Both the position numbers and the translations under genes were made by a program. A stretch of DNA of 48,136 nt, from assembly GCA_946621875.1 (NCBI GenBank), contig CAMOOX010000003.1:1-48136 (forward strand), in the 5' to 3' direction. This DNA is from UBA1738 sp003453455. GTDB taxonomy: Bacteria; Bacillota; Clostridia; UBA1381. This document shows, one piece after another, positions 39,725 through 47,150 of the stretch (positions are counted from its first letter, which is position 1; every line of letters starts with the position of its first letter). Below the pieces are notes generated by a model that was not told where the DNA came from, did no database searches, and saw nothing but the letters and a program-made list of their open reading frames with translations.

Positions 39725-40567
39725 TTACACCTCCGTTTCCGAAAGAATGTTCATTATAGTTTCCTTTATTATTTTCCCAGAGGTTATAGGGGCTGTTTTC
39801 CCCGGAAGCGACAGCGCCCATATGACATTTTTCCCAAGTTTTTTTGCTACCTCAAAATCTACTCCGCCCGGTTTTGATGCAACATCAAGTATAAGAGCAT
39901 CGTTTCTGACATTTTTGAGAACTTTTTCGTCTAAAATTTTAGCAGGTACGGTATTTATAACAAGGTCAAATTTTGATACTTCATTTTCAAGGCTTTCCGT
40001 ATGTATCGCCTTCATCCCTTTTTCCTTTATCCACGCAAAATCTGCACATTTCCGTGCGGAAACGCATACCTCGCTTCCCAAAGCCTTGAACTTTTCAGCA
40101 ATTACCTTGCCTACCCTTCCGTAACCTATAACCAAAACTCTGCTTTCAAAAAGCGTTATCGGCATTTCCGAAAGCGCTATTTCTATAACTCCCTCTGCTG
40201 TCGGGATTGCATTCTTTATTATAAGTTCCTCTCTCTCAAAATAATCTATATAGGCTATTTGCTTGCTCTTCAAATCATTTTCCATATCTTTCGGCATTTT
40301 TGCACCAAGAACAAGACAATTTTTGTCTATCCTCGCTGTTATTTCCGAAAGATTTATTTTACTTTTTGAAAAAGGCGCGTTCAAAGTTATTCCATCACCG
40401 CTTACTGGGATTGGCAAAATCAAAATTTCTGCTTTTTTTATATCGTCTAACAAAAATTCTTCCTCTGAAATCCCTATCCCAAAAACCTTAAAACCTTCCT
40501 CCTCCAAAAGTTTTTTTACAGTAACCTGACGCAAGTCGCCGCCTAATACGCATACAGACTCTCTCAC
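39725..40567 (-). CDS. dpaA: Dipicolinate synthase subunit A
   Basis: A 280-residue NAD(P)-binding partner of DpaB (SpoVFA). It opens with the short N-terminal fold CVLGGDLRQVTVKKLLEEEG, followed by a Rossmann domain VLVIGYGRVGKVIAEKFKALG and the C-terminal LDVASKPGGVDFEVAKKLG and ALSLPGKTAPITSG. GTG start at 40567 after GGAGG. First gene of dpaA-dpaB. Just upstream is a CATATTATG element resembling a mother-cell sigma -10 (see findings), which would fit late sporulation expression. Confidence 0.96.
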   Translation of the reverse strand: MRESVCVLGGDLRQVTVKKLLEEEGFKVFGIGISEEEFLLDDIKKAEILILPIPVSGDGITLNAPFSKSKINLSEITARIDKNCLVLGAKMPKDMENDLKSKQIAYIDYFEREELIIKNAIPTAEGVIEIALSEMPITLFESRVLVIGYGRVGKVIAEKFKALGSEVCVSARKCADFAWIKEKGMKAIHTESLENEVSKFDLVINTVPAKILDEKVLKNVRNDALILDVASKPGGVDFEVAKKLGKNVIWALSLPGKTAPITSGKIIKETIMNILSETEV

Positions 40568-40587
40568 TTTTTATACCTCCTTTTTAC

Positions 40588-40615
40588 CATAATATGAAAT
40601 ATAAATAGATTTGTT
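40588..40615 (-). promoter_or_regulatory. Candidate mother-cell (sigma-K/E-like) promoter
   Basis: Minus strand: CATATTATG (40588-40596) fits the CATANNNTR pattern of the sporulation mother-cell factors, with AACA 15 nt upstream (40612-40615) as a possible AC-type -35. No better sigma-A promoter is visible for dpaA. Confidence 0.4.
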
Positions 40616-40619
40616 AAAC

Positions 40620-40645
40620 AAAAAAACCGCCTATTGCGGTTTTTT
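40620..40645. terminator. Terminator of the MATE gene, stop codon in loop
   Basis: AACCGC (40625-40630) and GCGGTT (40636-40641), extended by A and T runs, form a hairpin. Its 5-nt loop contains the MATE stop codon (minus strand, 40631-40633). It can act in both directions. Confidence 0.8.
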
Positions 40646-41980
40646 CAAACTTTTTAAAAACTGAACTCCGAAGGGAATTGCACAGATTGATGTTATACTA
40701 TCTGCAATAGGCTGTGAATACTGCACACCTGCAATCCCTATATACTTAGGAAGTATAAGTATCAGCGGAATAAAGAATATTCCCTGCCGCATACAGGATA
40801 AAAGCGTTGCCGTCCATGATTTTCCCGTCACTTGAAGGGTGGTGCTGCAAATATTATTTATAGGTATTAATAAAAGAGCAAAGCATTGTGCTTTAAGTGC
40901 CGTAACACCGTATTCAATTACTGCCGCATCGTCCTTTGTGAACATTGCCATAATGTGCTTTGCAAACACAAAAACGGGCACTCCGAGAACACAAGCAACC
41001 AAAAGGGTTAAAAAGAAGGTAAAATAAAACGCCTGCTTTACCCTTTCGTACTTTTTTGCACCGTAGTTTATTCCAAGTACAGGCTGATAGCCTTGTCCAA
41101 TACCCAGCATAACCGCAAATATCATCATAAATACCTTTCCAACTATGCTCATTGCAGCAACTGCCGCATCACCGTAAGCCGCCGCACCTCTGTTTAACAG
41201 CATTACGCCGACGGAAGCAAAGCCCTGTCTTGCAAGAGACGGAAGTCCCGTCTTAAATATATTGAGGTAAATTGAAATTGAATGCGATATCTTAAATACA
41301 GACAGCTTTATTGCGCTCTTTCCCGTAAAAAAGAAGGAAAGCAGAATAAAAAAACTGATAACCTGGCTTAGAAGCGTTGCAAGCGCCGCACCTGCCGTTC
41401 CCATTTTAAAGGTAAATATCAAAAGCGGGTCAAGTCCTATATTCAAAATTGCCCCTGATGTTATGCCAATCATCGCATACTTTGCATTCCCCTGATAGCG
41501 TAGAATATTATTAAGCGCATATACCCCCATCATAAAGGGAGCGCCAAAAACTATATACCGCCCGTAGCTCACAGCATACGGAAGTATGGTATCTGTTGCA
41601 CCAAAACTCCTCATAAAAAACGGCATTTTAAAGGACATTATAAGTATTATCAGTATTCCGAAAAATAAACCCAAAAAAAGGCTTGAAGATGCGACTTCCG
41701 ATGCCTCATCCCCCTTTTTCTCGCCCAAAAGCCTCGAAATTATGCTGCCGGAACCCATACCTATTGTAAAGCCTATCGCCTGAATTATTGCCATAAGCGA
41801 AAAAACAACGCCAACAGCACCTGATGCGCTTGTCCCTATTCTCGACACAAAATACGCATCAGCACTGTTGTATATTGCCGACACCAACATACTGATTACC
41901 GTTGGTACGGCAAGAACTGCCACAAGCTTTGATATGGGCGTTTCGGTCATTTTTTTATACTGTTCCTCCTGCGTAGCCAT
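40631..41980 (-). CDS. MATE-family multidrug/metabolite exporter
   Basis: A 449-residue antiporter of the MATE family (NorM/DinF-like) with twelve predicted membrane spans in two six-helix halves. The N-terminal ETPISKLVAVLAVPTVISML and the ADAYFVSRIG region after helix 1 are typical, and an equivalent SLARQGFASVGVMLLNRGA stretch opens the second half. Such proteins export cationic drugs or metabolites by Na+ or H+ exchange; the substrate is unknown. ATG at 41980 lacks a well-placed Shine-Dalgarno (AAAGGTGG is 17 nt away). An in-frame ATG ten codons later follows AGGAGG by 14 nt. It lies 3 nt after the DUF5662 gene, so translation may be coupled. Confidence 0.9.
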   Translation of the reverse strand: MATQEEQYKKMTETPISKLVAVLAVPTVISMLVSAIYNSADAYFVSRIGTSASGAVGVVFSLMAIIQAIGFTIGMGSGSIISRLLGEKKGDEASEVASSSLFLGLFFGILIILIMSFKMPFFMRSFGATDTILPYAVSYGRYIVFGAPFMMGVYALNNILRYQGNAKYAMIGITSGAILNIGLDPLLIFTFKMGTAGAALATLLSQVISFFILLSFFFTGKSAIKLSVFKISHSISIYLNIFKTGLPSLARQGFASVGVMLLNRGAAAYGDAAVAAMSIVGKVFMMIFAVMLGIGQGYQPVLGINYGAKKYERVKQAFYFTFFLTLLVACVLGVPVFVFAKHIMAMFTKDDAAVIEYGVTALKAQCFALLLIPINNICSTTLQVTGKSWTATLLSCMRQGIFFIPLILILPKYIGIAGVQYSQPIADSITSICAIPFGVQFLKSLKKPQ

Positions 41981-41983
41981 TTC

Positions 41984-42508
41984 TTAATATTTATCCACCT
42001 TTCGTATGTGCGAAAATGTTTCTTTTTCGCCCTTTTCTTTTAGCATAATAAGCCATTCTTCAAGCAAATCTGAGGTTTCACTATGAATTAATCTCTTGCC
42101 CTTTCCGCCCAAAAAATATTCAAGCGGATATGCGTCAGTGTAGTCCTTTCCCTTGTATATACGGCTTGCCGCAACCCTGTCGCAAAACATTTCCTTTACA
42201 TATTTTATCGGCATTTTTACAGGTCCGTATTCGCGCGTTTCGGGACGATAGTCCGTCCAATATTCAAAATGATGCTTATTTCTGCCTTTATGATGCATCC
42301 ATGCATCTGAATATCCCTTGTCGGCTCTTTCGCCCACATTCGGGCTTTTATCGCCCTGATAATATTTGGCACCCAGACAGAATTCAGAGGGCGTATACTT
42401 TGATAAATCGTGAAAAAGTCCCTGCCACAGGATGCCTGCTTTTTTGCAGTTTCTTATCACTTCATGTCTGTGCTTTGTTATAGTAATAAAATGCTTTATT
42501 GCTTTCAT
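41984..42508 (-). CDS. DUF5662 family protein, function unknown
   Basis: A 174-residue soluble protein rich in His, Tyr and Lys. Conserved-looking blocks are HRHEVIRNCKKAGILWQGL, FHDLSKYTPSEF, DAWMHHKGRNKHHFEYWTDY and PIKYVKEMFCDRVAASRIY. This matches the DUF5662 family. The HD pair in FHDLSKY together with the downstream HH..HH cluster suggests a metal-binding, HD-domain-like all-helical fold, possibly a hydrolase; that is inference, and no activity is established. It is transcribed from its own promoter and cotranscribed with the MATE exporter that follows. ATG follows GAGGAGAG. Confidence 0.75.
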   Translation of the reverse strand: MKAIKHFITITKHRHEVIRNCKKAGILWQGLFHDLSKYTPSEFCLGAKYYQGDKSPNVGERADKGYSDAWMHHKGRNKHHFEYWTDYRPETREYGPVKMPIKYVKEMFCDRVAASRIYKGKDYTDAYPLEYFLGGKGKRLIHSETSDLLEEWLIMLKEKGEKETFSHIRKVDKY

Positions 42509-42535
42509 TTTTACTCTCCTCTTTTTATCTTCCTC

Positions 42536-42564
42536 ATTATATCATCAAAATATTTCTTTTTCAA
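42536..42564 (-). promoter_or_regulatory. Sigma-A promoter of DUF5662-MATE
   Basis: Minus strand: TTGAAA (42559-42564), 17-nt spacer, TATAAT (42536-42541) with a TGA extended -10. Confidence 0.82.
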
Positions 42565-42586
42565 GGTATATTCCTTTTCAATTTCT

Positions 42587-42615
42587 TTGACAAATGCGGT
42601 ATTTTTGTGTATAAT
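42587..42615 (+). promoter_or_regulatory. Consensus sigma-A promoter of DUF512-der-plsY-gpsA
   Basis: Perfect TTGACA (42587-42592), 17-nt spacer and perfect TATAAT (42610-42615), about 50 bp before the DUF512 start. Confidence 0.9.
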
Positions 42616-42665
42616 GTGTAATGTTAAGAGAATTTTGGCAAAAATACTTGCACGAGGGATTTTAT

Positions 42666-43988
42666 ATGCAAAAGAGCAATACTGAAATTTCATATGTTGA
42701 GCCCGGCTCTCTTGCAGAAAGCGCAGGGCTTTTGCCCGGGGATAAAATCGCGAAAATTGACGGTCATGAAATACACGATATTTTAGAATACCGTTACCTG
42801 ATTTCCGAGCCTGAGGTCGTTTTGGAAGTCATAAAGGCTGACGGCACAACAGAAATAATTACAGTAGAAAACGATTACGAAGATTTAGGGATAGAGTTTT
42901 GTGAGGCTTTAATTGCCGAGGCAAAATCATGTAAGAATAAGTGTATTTTCTGTTTTATAGACCAGCTCCCAAAGGGTATGCGTAAGACGGTTTATTTTAA
43001 GGACGACGATACAAGGCTTTCCTTTTTGCAGGGGAATTATGTAACGCTTACAAATGTATCGGATGAAGAACTTTCGCGCATTATAGCAATGCATATTTCC
43101 CCTATAAATATCTCGGTTCATACAACAAATCCTGAGCTTCGTGTAAAAATGCTCAAAAATCCTAATGCGGCAAAGATTTTTGACATTATGAAAATGCTTG
43201 CGGCTCACGGAATTTCTATGAACTGCCAGATTGTGCTCTGCCCGGGCTACAACGATAAGGCTGAACTTGACAGAACAATATCTGATATGGCATCGCTCTA
43301 TCCGTATGTTTTAAGCTGCTCCATCGTGCCTGTCGGGCTTACCAAATGTCGTGAGGGGCTTTGCGAGCTTATGCCTTTTGACAAAAACTCCTCTTTGGAA
43401 ACGGTGCGTCAAATTGAAAAATACCAGAAAAAATTCCGGAAAGAATATGGTATAAATCTGATATATTTATCAGACGAATTTTATATAAACGCCGGACTTC
43501 CTATCCCTCTCCCATCAGAGTATGACGGGTTTCCGCAGATTGAAAACGGAGTCGGGCTTATCGCGTCAATGCAAGAGGAGTTCGACGAGGCAATAAAACT
43601 TGTGAAAAACAAGGATTATAAAAGGAATGTCGCGATTGCAACGGGCGAAATCGCATATGAGTTTATAAATACGCTTTCAGAAAGGCTTATGGCGGCTTGC
43701 CAAGGACTTAAAATCACGGTATTTCCTATAAAAAATAATTTTTTCGGCGGCGGAGTAAATGTTACGGGTCTTGTTACGGGAAGCGATATTATTCGAGTAA
43801 TACCGGATGCGTCAGATTTTGATGAACTGCTGATTTCTGAGTGTATGCTGCGTAGCGGTGAGGATATATTTTTGGACGATATAACGCTTTCAGAGCTTTC
43901 CCAAAAGCTCGGCGTCAAAATCACGCCGACGCCCAACGACGGATATGCTTTTATAGAAAAAATACTTGATACGGAATTGGAATTTTAA
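42666..43988 (+). CDS. DUF512 PDZ / radical-SAM-like protein
   Basis: A 440-residue protein of the DUF512 group. Residues 8-70 form a PDZ-like domain (VEPGSLAESAGLLPGDKIAK). A CxxxCxxC cluster motif follows at Cys89, Cys93 and Cys96 (SCKNKCIFCFIDQLPKGMR), like a radical-SAM iron-sulfur site, then a TIM-barrel-like middle and the DUF512 C-terminal domain. Its reaction is unknown; it is conserved in Clostridia and cyanobacteria. Start at 42666 after GAGGGA; upstream in-frame codons overlap the promoter region. It lies 12 nt before der, an arrangement common in Clostridia that hints at a link to ribosome biogenesis. Confidence 0.85.
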   Translation: MQKSNTEISYVEPGSLAESAGLLPGDKIAKIDGHEIHDILEYRYLISEPEVVLEVIKADGTTEIITVENDYEDLGIEFCEALIAEAKSCKNKCIFCFIDQLPKGMRKTVYFKDDDTRLSFLQGNYVTLTNVSDEELSRIIAMHISPINISVHTTNPELRVKMLKNPNAAKIFDIMKMLAAHGISMNCQIVLCPGYNDKAELDRTISDMASLYPYVLSCSIVPVGLTKCREGLCELMPFDKNSSLETVRQIEKYQKKFRKEYGINLIYLSDEFYINAGLPIPLPSEYDGFPQIENGVGLIASMQEEFDEAIKLVKNKDYKRNVAIATGEIAYEFINTLSERLMAACQGLKITVFPIKNNFFGGGVNVTGLVTGSDIIRVIPDASDFDELLISECMLRSGEDIFLDDITLSELSQKLGVKITPTPNDGYAFIEKILDTELEF

Positions 43989-44000
43989 GGAGAATGAATA

Positions 44001-45323
44001 ATGAAACCTGTTGTTGCCATTGTAGGCAGACCTAATGTAGGAAAATCAACACTTTTTAATAAGATTTCAGGAAAGCGTTTAAGCATCGTGGAAGACACCC
44101 CGGGCGTTACTCGCGACAGACTTTTTGCAGATTGCTCATGGCTTTCAAAGAATTTTATCCTAATTGATACAGGCGGCATCGAGCCTAAAACAAAGGACGA
44201 AATTTTAGCTAAGATGCGCCTTCAAGCAGAGCTTGCAATAGATATGGCAGATGTTGTGATTTTAATGGTAAATGTCTCAGACGGTGTTACCGCAAATGAT
44301 TTAGAAATCGCCTCAATGCTCCAAAAATCAAAAAAGCAGACAGTTCTTGCTGTAAACAAAGTCGATAGCATCGGCGAGCCGCCTATGGCATTCTATGAAT
44401 TTTATAATTTAGGTCTTGGCGACCCGATAGCAATTTCCTCAACTCACGGGCTTGGTGTGGGCGACCTTTTGGACGAGGTATGTGCACACTTTCCCGATGG
44501 TCTTGCAACAGGCGAGGATGAGGACGAGATAAAGGTTGCTGTAATAGGCAGACCCAATGCAGGAAAATCAAGTCTTATAAATAAGCTGTTAGGCGAAGAG
44601 CGCGTTATAGTTTCCAATATTGCAGGTACAACGCGCGATGCCATAGACTCACATTTTGAAAAAAACGGTGATAAATTCCTGTTTATCGACACGGCAGGTA
44701 TGCGAAAACGAAAGAAAATCGACGAAAATATTGAGCATTACAGCGTTGTACGCGCTTTGGCGGCAGTTGACAGAAGCGATGTTTGCATAATTATGCTGGA
44801 TGCCGCAGAAGGCGTTACAGAGCAGGACACAAAAATCGCAGGCTATGCACACGAAAACGGCAAGGCCTGCATTATTGCGGTAAATAAGTGGGACAGCATT
44901 GAAAAGGACAGCAAAACTATGAATTCCTTTAAACTGCGAGTCAAAGAGGCTTTTGCATTTATGTCATATGCACCGATTGTTTTTATATCCGCAAAAACAG
45001 GACAGAGAATTGATGCGCTTTTAGAGGAGATAAAGCTTGCAAATAAAGAGCACAAGCGCAGAATTACAACAGGTATGTTAAATGATGTGCTGTCTGATGC
45101 AGTAGCTCGGCAGCAGCCCCCGTCAGATAAAGGAAAAAGGCTTAAACTTTATTATGGTACACAAGCCTCGCAAGCTCCTCCAACCTTTGTGCTTTTCTGT
45201 AATTCCAAGGATTTGTTCCACTACTCATATCTGCGCTTTATCGAAAACCAGATAAGAGCCGCTTTCGGATTTTGCGGAACTCCCATACGATTTATTTTAA
45301 GAGAAAAAGGCGAGAAAGACTAA
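44001..45323 (+). CDS. der: Ribosome biogenesis GTPase Der (EngA)
   Basis: A 440-residue GTPase with two tandem G domains needed for 50S assembly. Domain 1 has GRPNVGKSTLFN, DTGGIE and NKVD; domain 2 has GRPNAGKSSLIN, DTAGMRKRKKI and NKWD. A C-terminal KH-like RNA-binding domain (residues about 350-440) ends with the conserved NQIRAAFGFCGTPIRF region. ATG follows AGGAG. In the plus-strand operon DUF512-der-plsY-gpsA. Confidence 0.98.
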   Translation: MKPVVAIVGRPNVGKSTLFNKISGKRLSIVEDTPGVTRDRLFADCSWLSKNFILIDTGGIEPKTKDEILAKMRLQAELAIDMADVVILMVNVSDGVTANDLEIASMLQKSKKQTVLAVNKVDSIGEPPMAFYEFYNLGLGDPIAISSTHGLGVGDLLDEVCAHFPDGLATGEDEDEIKVAVIGRPNAGKSSLINKLLGEERVIVSNIAGTTRDAIDSHFEKNGDKFLFIDTAGMRKRKKIDENIEHYSVVRALAAVDRSDVCIIMLDAAEGVTEQDTKIAGYAHENGKACIIAVNKWDSIEKDSKTMNSFKLRVKEAFAFMSYAPIVFISAKTGQRIDALLEEIKLANKEHKRRITTGMLNDVLSDAVARQQPPSDKGKRLKLYYGTQASQAPPTFVLFCNSKDLFHYSYLRFIENQIRAAFGFCGTPIRFILREKGEKD

Positions 45324-45343
45324 AAAATACACGAGGTGATAAA

Positions 45344-46084
45344 ATGTTTACTGTAATTACGGCACTTTTGGCATTTTTGGCATATCTTGCAGGAAGTATA
45401 AATACTTCTGTAATACTTTCTAAGAGTATGTACGGAGAAGATGTAAGAGACTCGGGCTCCGGTAATGCAGGTGCTACAAATATGCTCCGCACATACGGCG
45501 CAGGAATTGCTGTCCTTACTCTTATCTGCGACATTTTAAAGGGTGCGCTTTTAGTGCTTTTGGCGACTTGGCTTGATGTTATATTTTCATCATACTTCAA
45601 AAACTCGCCAATGACCGATTTTGAGCGGATTTATCTTCTTGATAATCTAAAATATATTGTAGGCATATTCGCAGTTTTAGGGCACGATTTCCCTATATGG
45701 TTCGGTTTTCGCGGCGGAAAGGGCGTTGCAACAAGCCTCGGCGTCATTCTTGCGCTTAACCCGATAATCGGACTTATTGTTCTTATAATCGCTCTTTTAA
45801 TAATGATTTTTTCAAGATATGTCTCCTTGGGCTCTGTTATCGGCGCGGTAGTTTATCCGTTTATTGTTCTTACCTACATACTTGCAGGCGGAGAAAGCTT
45901 TACAGAAAATATTGTTTACATCATTATGGCATTTTCTCTTGCATTTTTGCTTATAATAAAGCATCATTCCAACATTAAACGCCTTAAAAACGGTACAGAA
46001 AACATGCTTTTTGCGAAGAAATCAGGTGAGGATACGGAAGAAACCGAAGATGCAGAAGACGATACGGATTTTGAGGAGGAATAA
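45344..46084 (+). CDS. plsY: Acyl-phosphate:glycerol-3-phosphate acyltransferase
   Basis: A 246-residue membrane acyltransferase that adds the first acyl chain to glycerol-3-phosphate from acyl phosphate in phospholipid synthesis. The three family motifs are visible: SGSGNAGATNMLRTYG near the N-terminus, GFRGGKGVATSLG in the middle, and the C-terminal HHSNIKRLKNGTEN. At least five membrane spans. It carries an unusual acidic tail of about 20 residues after the family's normal end (rich in Glu and Asp). Start at 45344 after GAGGTGA. Followed 2 nt later by gpsA, whose product supplies its substrate. Confidence 0.95.
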   Translation: MFTVITALLAFLAYLAGSINTSVILSKSMYGEDVRDSGSGNAGATNMLRTYGAGIAVLTLICDILKGALLVLLATWLDVIFSSYFKNSPMTDFERIYLLDNLKYIVGIFAVLGHDFPIWFGFRGGKGVATSLGVILALNPIIGLIVLIIALLIMIFSRYVSLGSVIGAVVYPFIVLTYILAGGESFTENIVYIIMAFSLAFLLIIKHHSNIKRLKNGTENMLFAKKSGEDTEETEDAEDDTDFEEE

Positions 46085-46085
46085 G

Positions 46086-47072
46086 ATGAAAATTGCAGTT
46101 ATAGGCTCTGGCAGCTGGGGATGTGCAGCGGCAATTCTGCTCGCAAATAAGGGTTACAGTGTATATCTTTGGAGCTGGCAGCAAGCCGAGACCGACAGAC
46201 TAAACAAAGACCGCGAAAATAAAGATGTTCTCCCCGGGAGACACTTCCCCGATAATATTATCTGCTCGCACGATATGGCGTTTTGCACAAGCGGCGCAGA
46301 TTTGATAGTAACCGTTGCGCCAAGCATTGCAACGCGCACAACAGCAAAGCAGCTCTCAAAATGTATCAAAGACGGGCAAATTGTGGTAAATCTCTCAAAG
46401 GGACTTGAAGATAAAACTCTCCTGACTCTGTCACAGGTTTACCGGGAGGAGCTGCCAAAAGCAAACATAGCCGTTATGAGCGGACCGTCCCATGCAGAGG
46501 AAGTCAGTATCGGACTGCCAACCGTTAATGTTGTAGCCGCTTCTAGCGAAAAAACGGCAAAGTATATTCAGGAAATTTTCACAACCGAAAATTTCAGAGT
46601 TTACACATCGGGCGATATATTGGGCGTTGAACTTGGCGGTGCGATAAAGAATGTAATCGCACTTTGCGCAGGCATATCCGACGGCATAGGCTATGGTGAT
46701 AACACACGCGCGGCACTCATCACCCGAGGAATTGCAGAAATAAGCCGTCTTGGGGTAGCTATGGGCGCAAAGGAGGAAACCTTTGCAGGTCTTTCAGGCA
46801 TAGGCGACCTTATTGTAACCTGCACAAGCACGCATTCCCGAAACCACCGTGCAGGCGTTCTTTTAGGTAAAGGTATGAGCCTTTCCGAAGCCCTTGATTC
46901 TGTTCATATGGTGGTTGAAGGCGTGAATACTGCGAGAGCGGCTTATGAACTTTCAAAAAAATACAATGTCCGTATGCCTATTACAGAAGAGGCATACCGT
47001 GTCCTCTTCGAGAAAAAAAGCGCAAAAGACGCAGTAAAATCTCTTATGGCCCGTGACCCAAAAGCAGAATAA
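46086..47072 (+). CDS. gpsA: Glycerol-3-phosphate dehydrogenase [NAD(P)+]
   Basis: A 328-residue enzyme reducing dihydroxyacetone phosphate to sn-glycerol-3-phosphate for phospholipids. It has the Rossmann motif AVIGSGSWGCAAA, the LSKGLEDKTL stretch, VMSGPSHAEEV, the catalytic-Lys segment LGGAIKNVIALCAGISDG, and GLSGIGDLIVTCTS. ATG at 46086 follows GAGGAGG, which lies in the end of plsY. Together plsY and gpsA supply and use glycerol-3-phosphate. No terminator is obvious before asnA. Confidence 0.97.
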   Translation: MKIAVIGSGSWGCAAAILLANKGYSVYLWSWQQAETDRLNKDRENKDVLPGRHFPDNIICSHDMAFCTSGADLIVTVAPSIATRTTAKQLSKCIKDGQIVVNLSKGLEDKTLLTLSQVYREELPKANIAVMSGPSHAEEVSIGLPTVNVVAASSEKTAKYIQEIFTTENFRVYTSGDILGVELGGAIKNVIALCAGISDGIGYGDNTRAALITRGIAEISRLGVAMGAKEETFAGLSGIGDLIVTCTSTHSRNHRAGVLLGKGMSLSEALDSVHMVVEGVNTARAAYELSKKYNVRMPITEEAYRVLFEKKSAKDAVKSLMARDPKAE

Positions 47073-47087
47073 AATTTGGATTTTTTA

Positions 47088-47117
47088 TTGACAGATACCG
47101 GTGTCTTGGTATATAAT
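47088..47117 (+). promoter_or_regulatory. Promoter of asnA
   Basis: Perfect TTGACA (47088-47093), 18-nt spacer, perfect TATAAT (47112-47117). The spacer contains an imperfect palindrome (ATACC...GGTAT) that could be an operator. Confidence 0.75.
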
Positions 47118-47150
47118 TTTACGAAGTTTTATTGAAAAGAGGCGCATAAT

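Noticed and set aside
47094..47111. Palindrome in the asnA promoter spacer
   Set aside because: Only five matching base pairs per arm; mentioned with the promoter but not strong enough for a separate claim.
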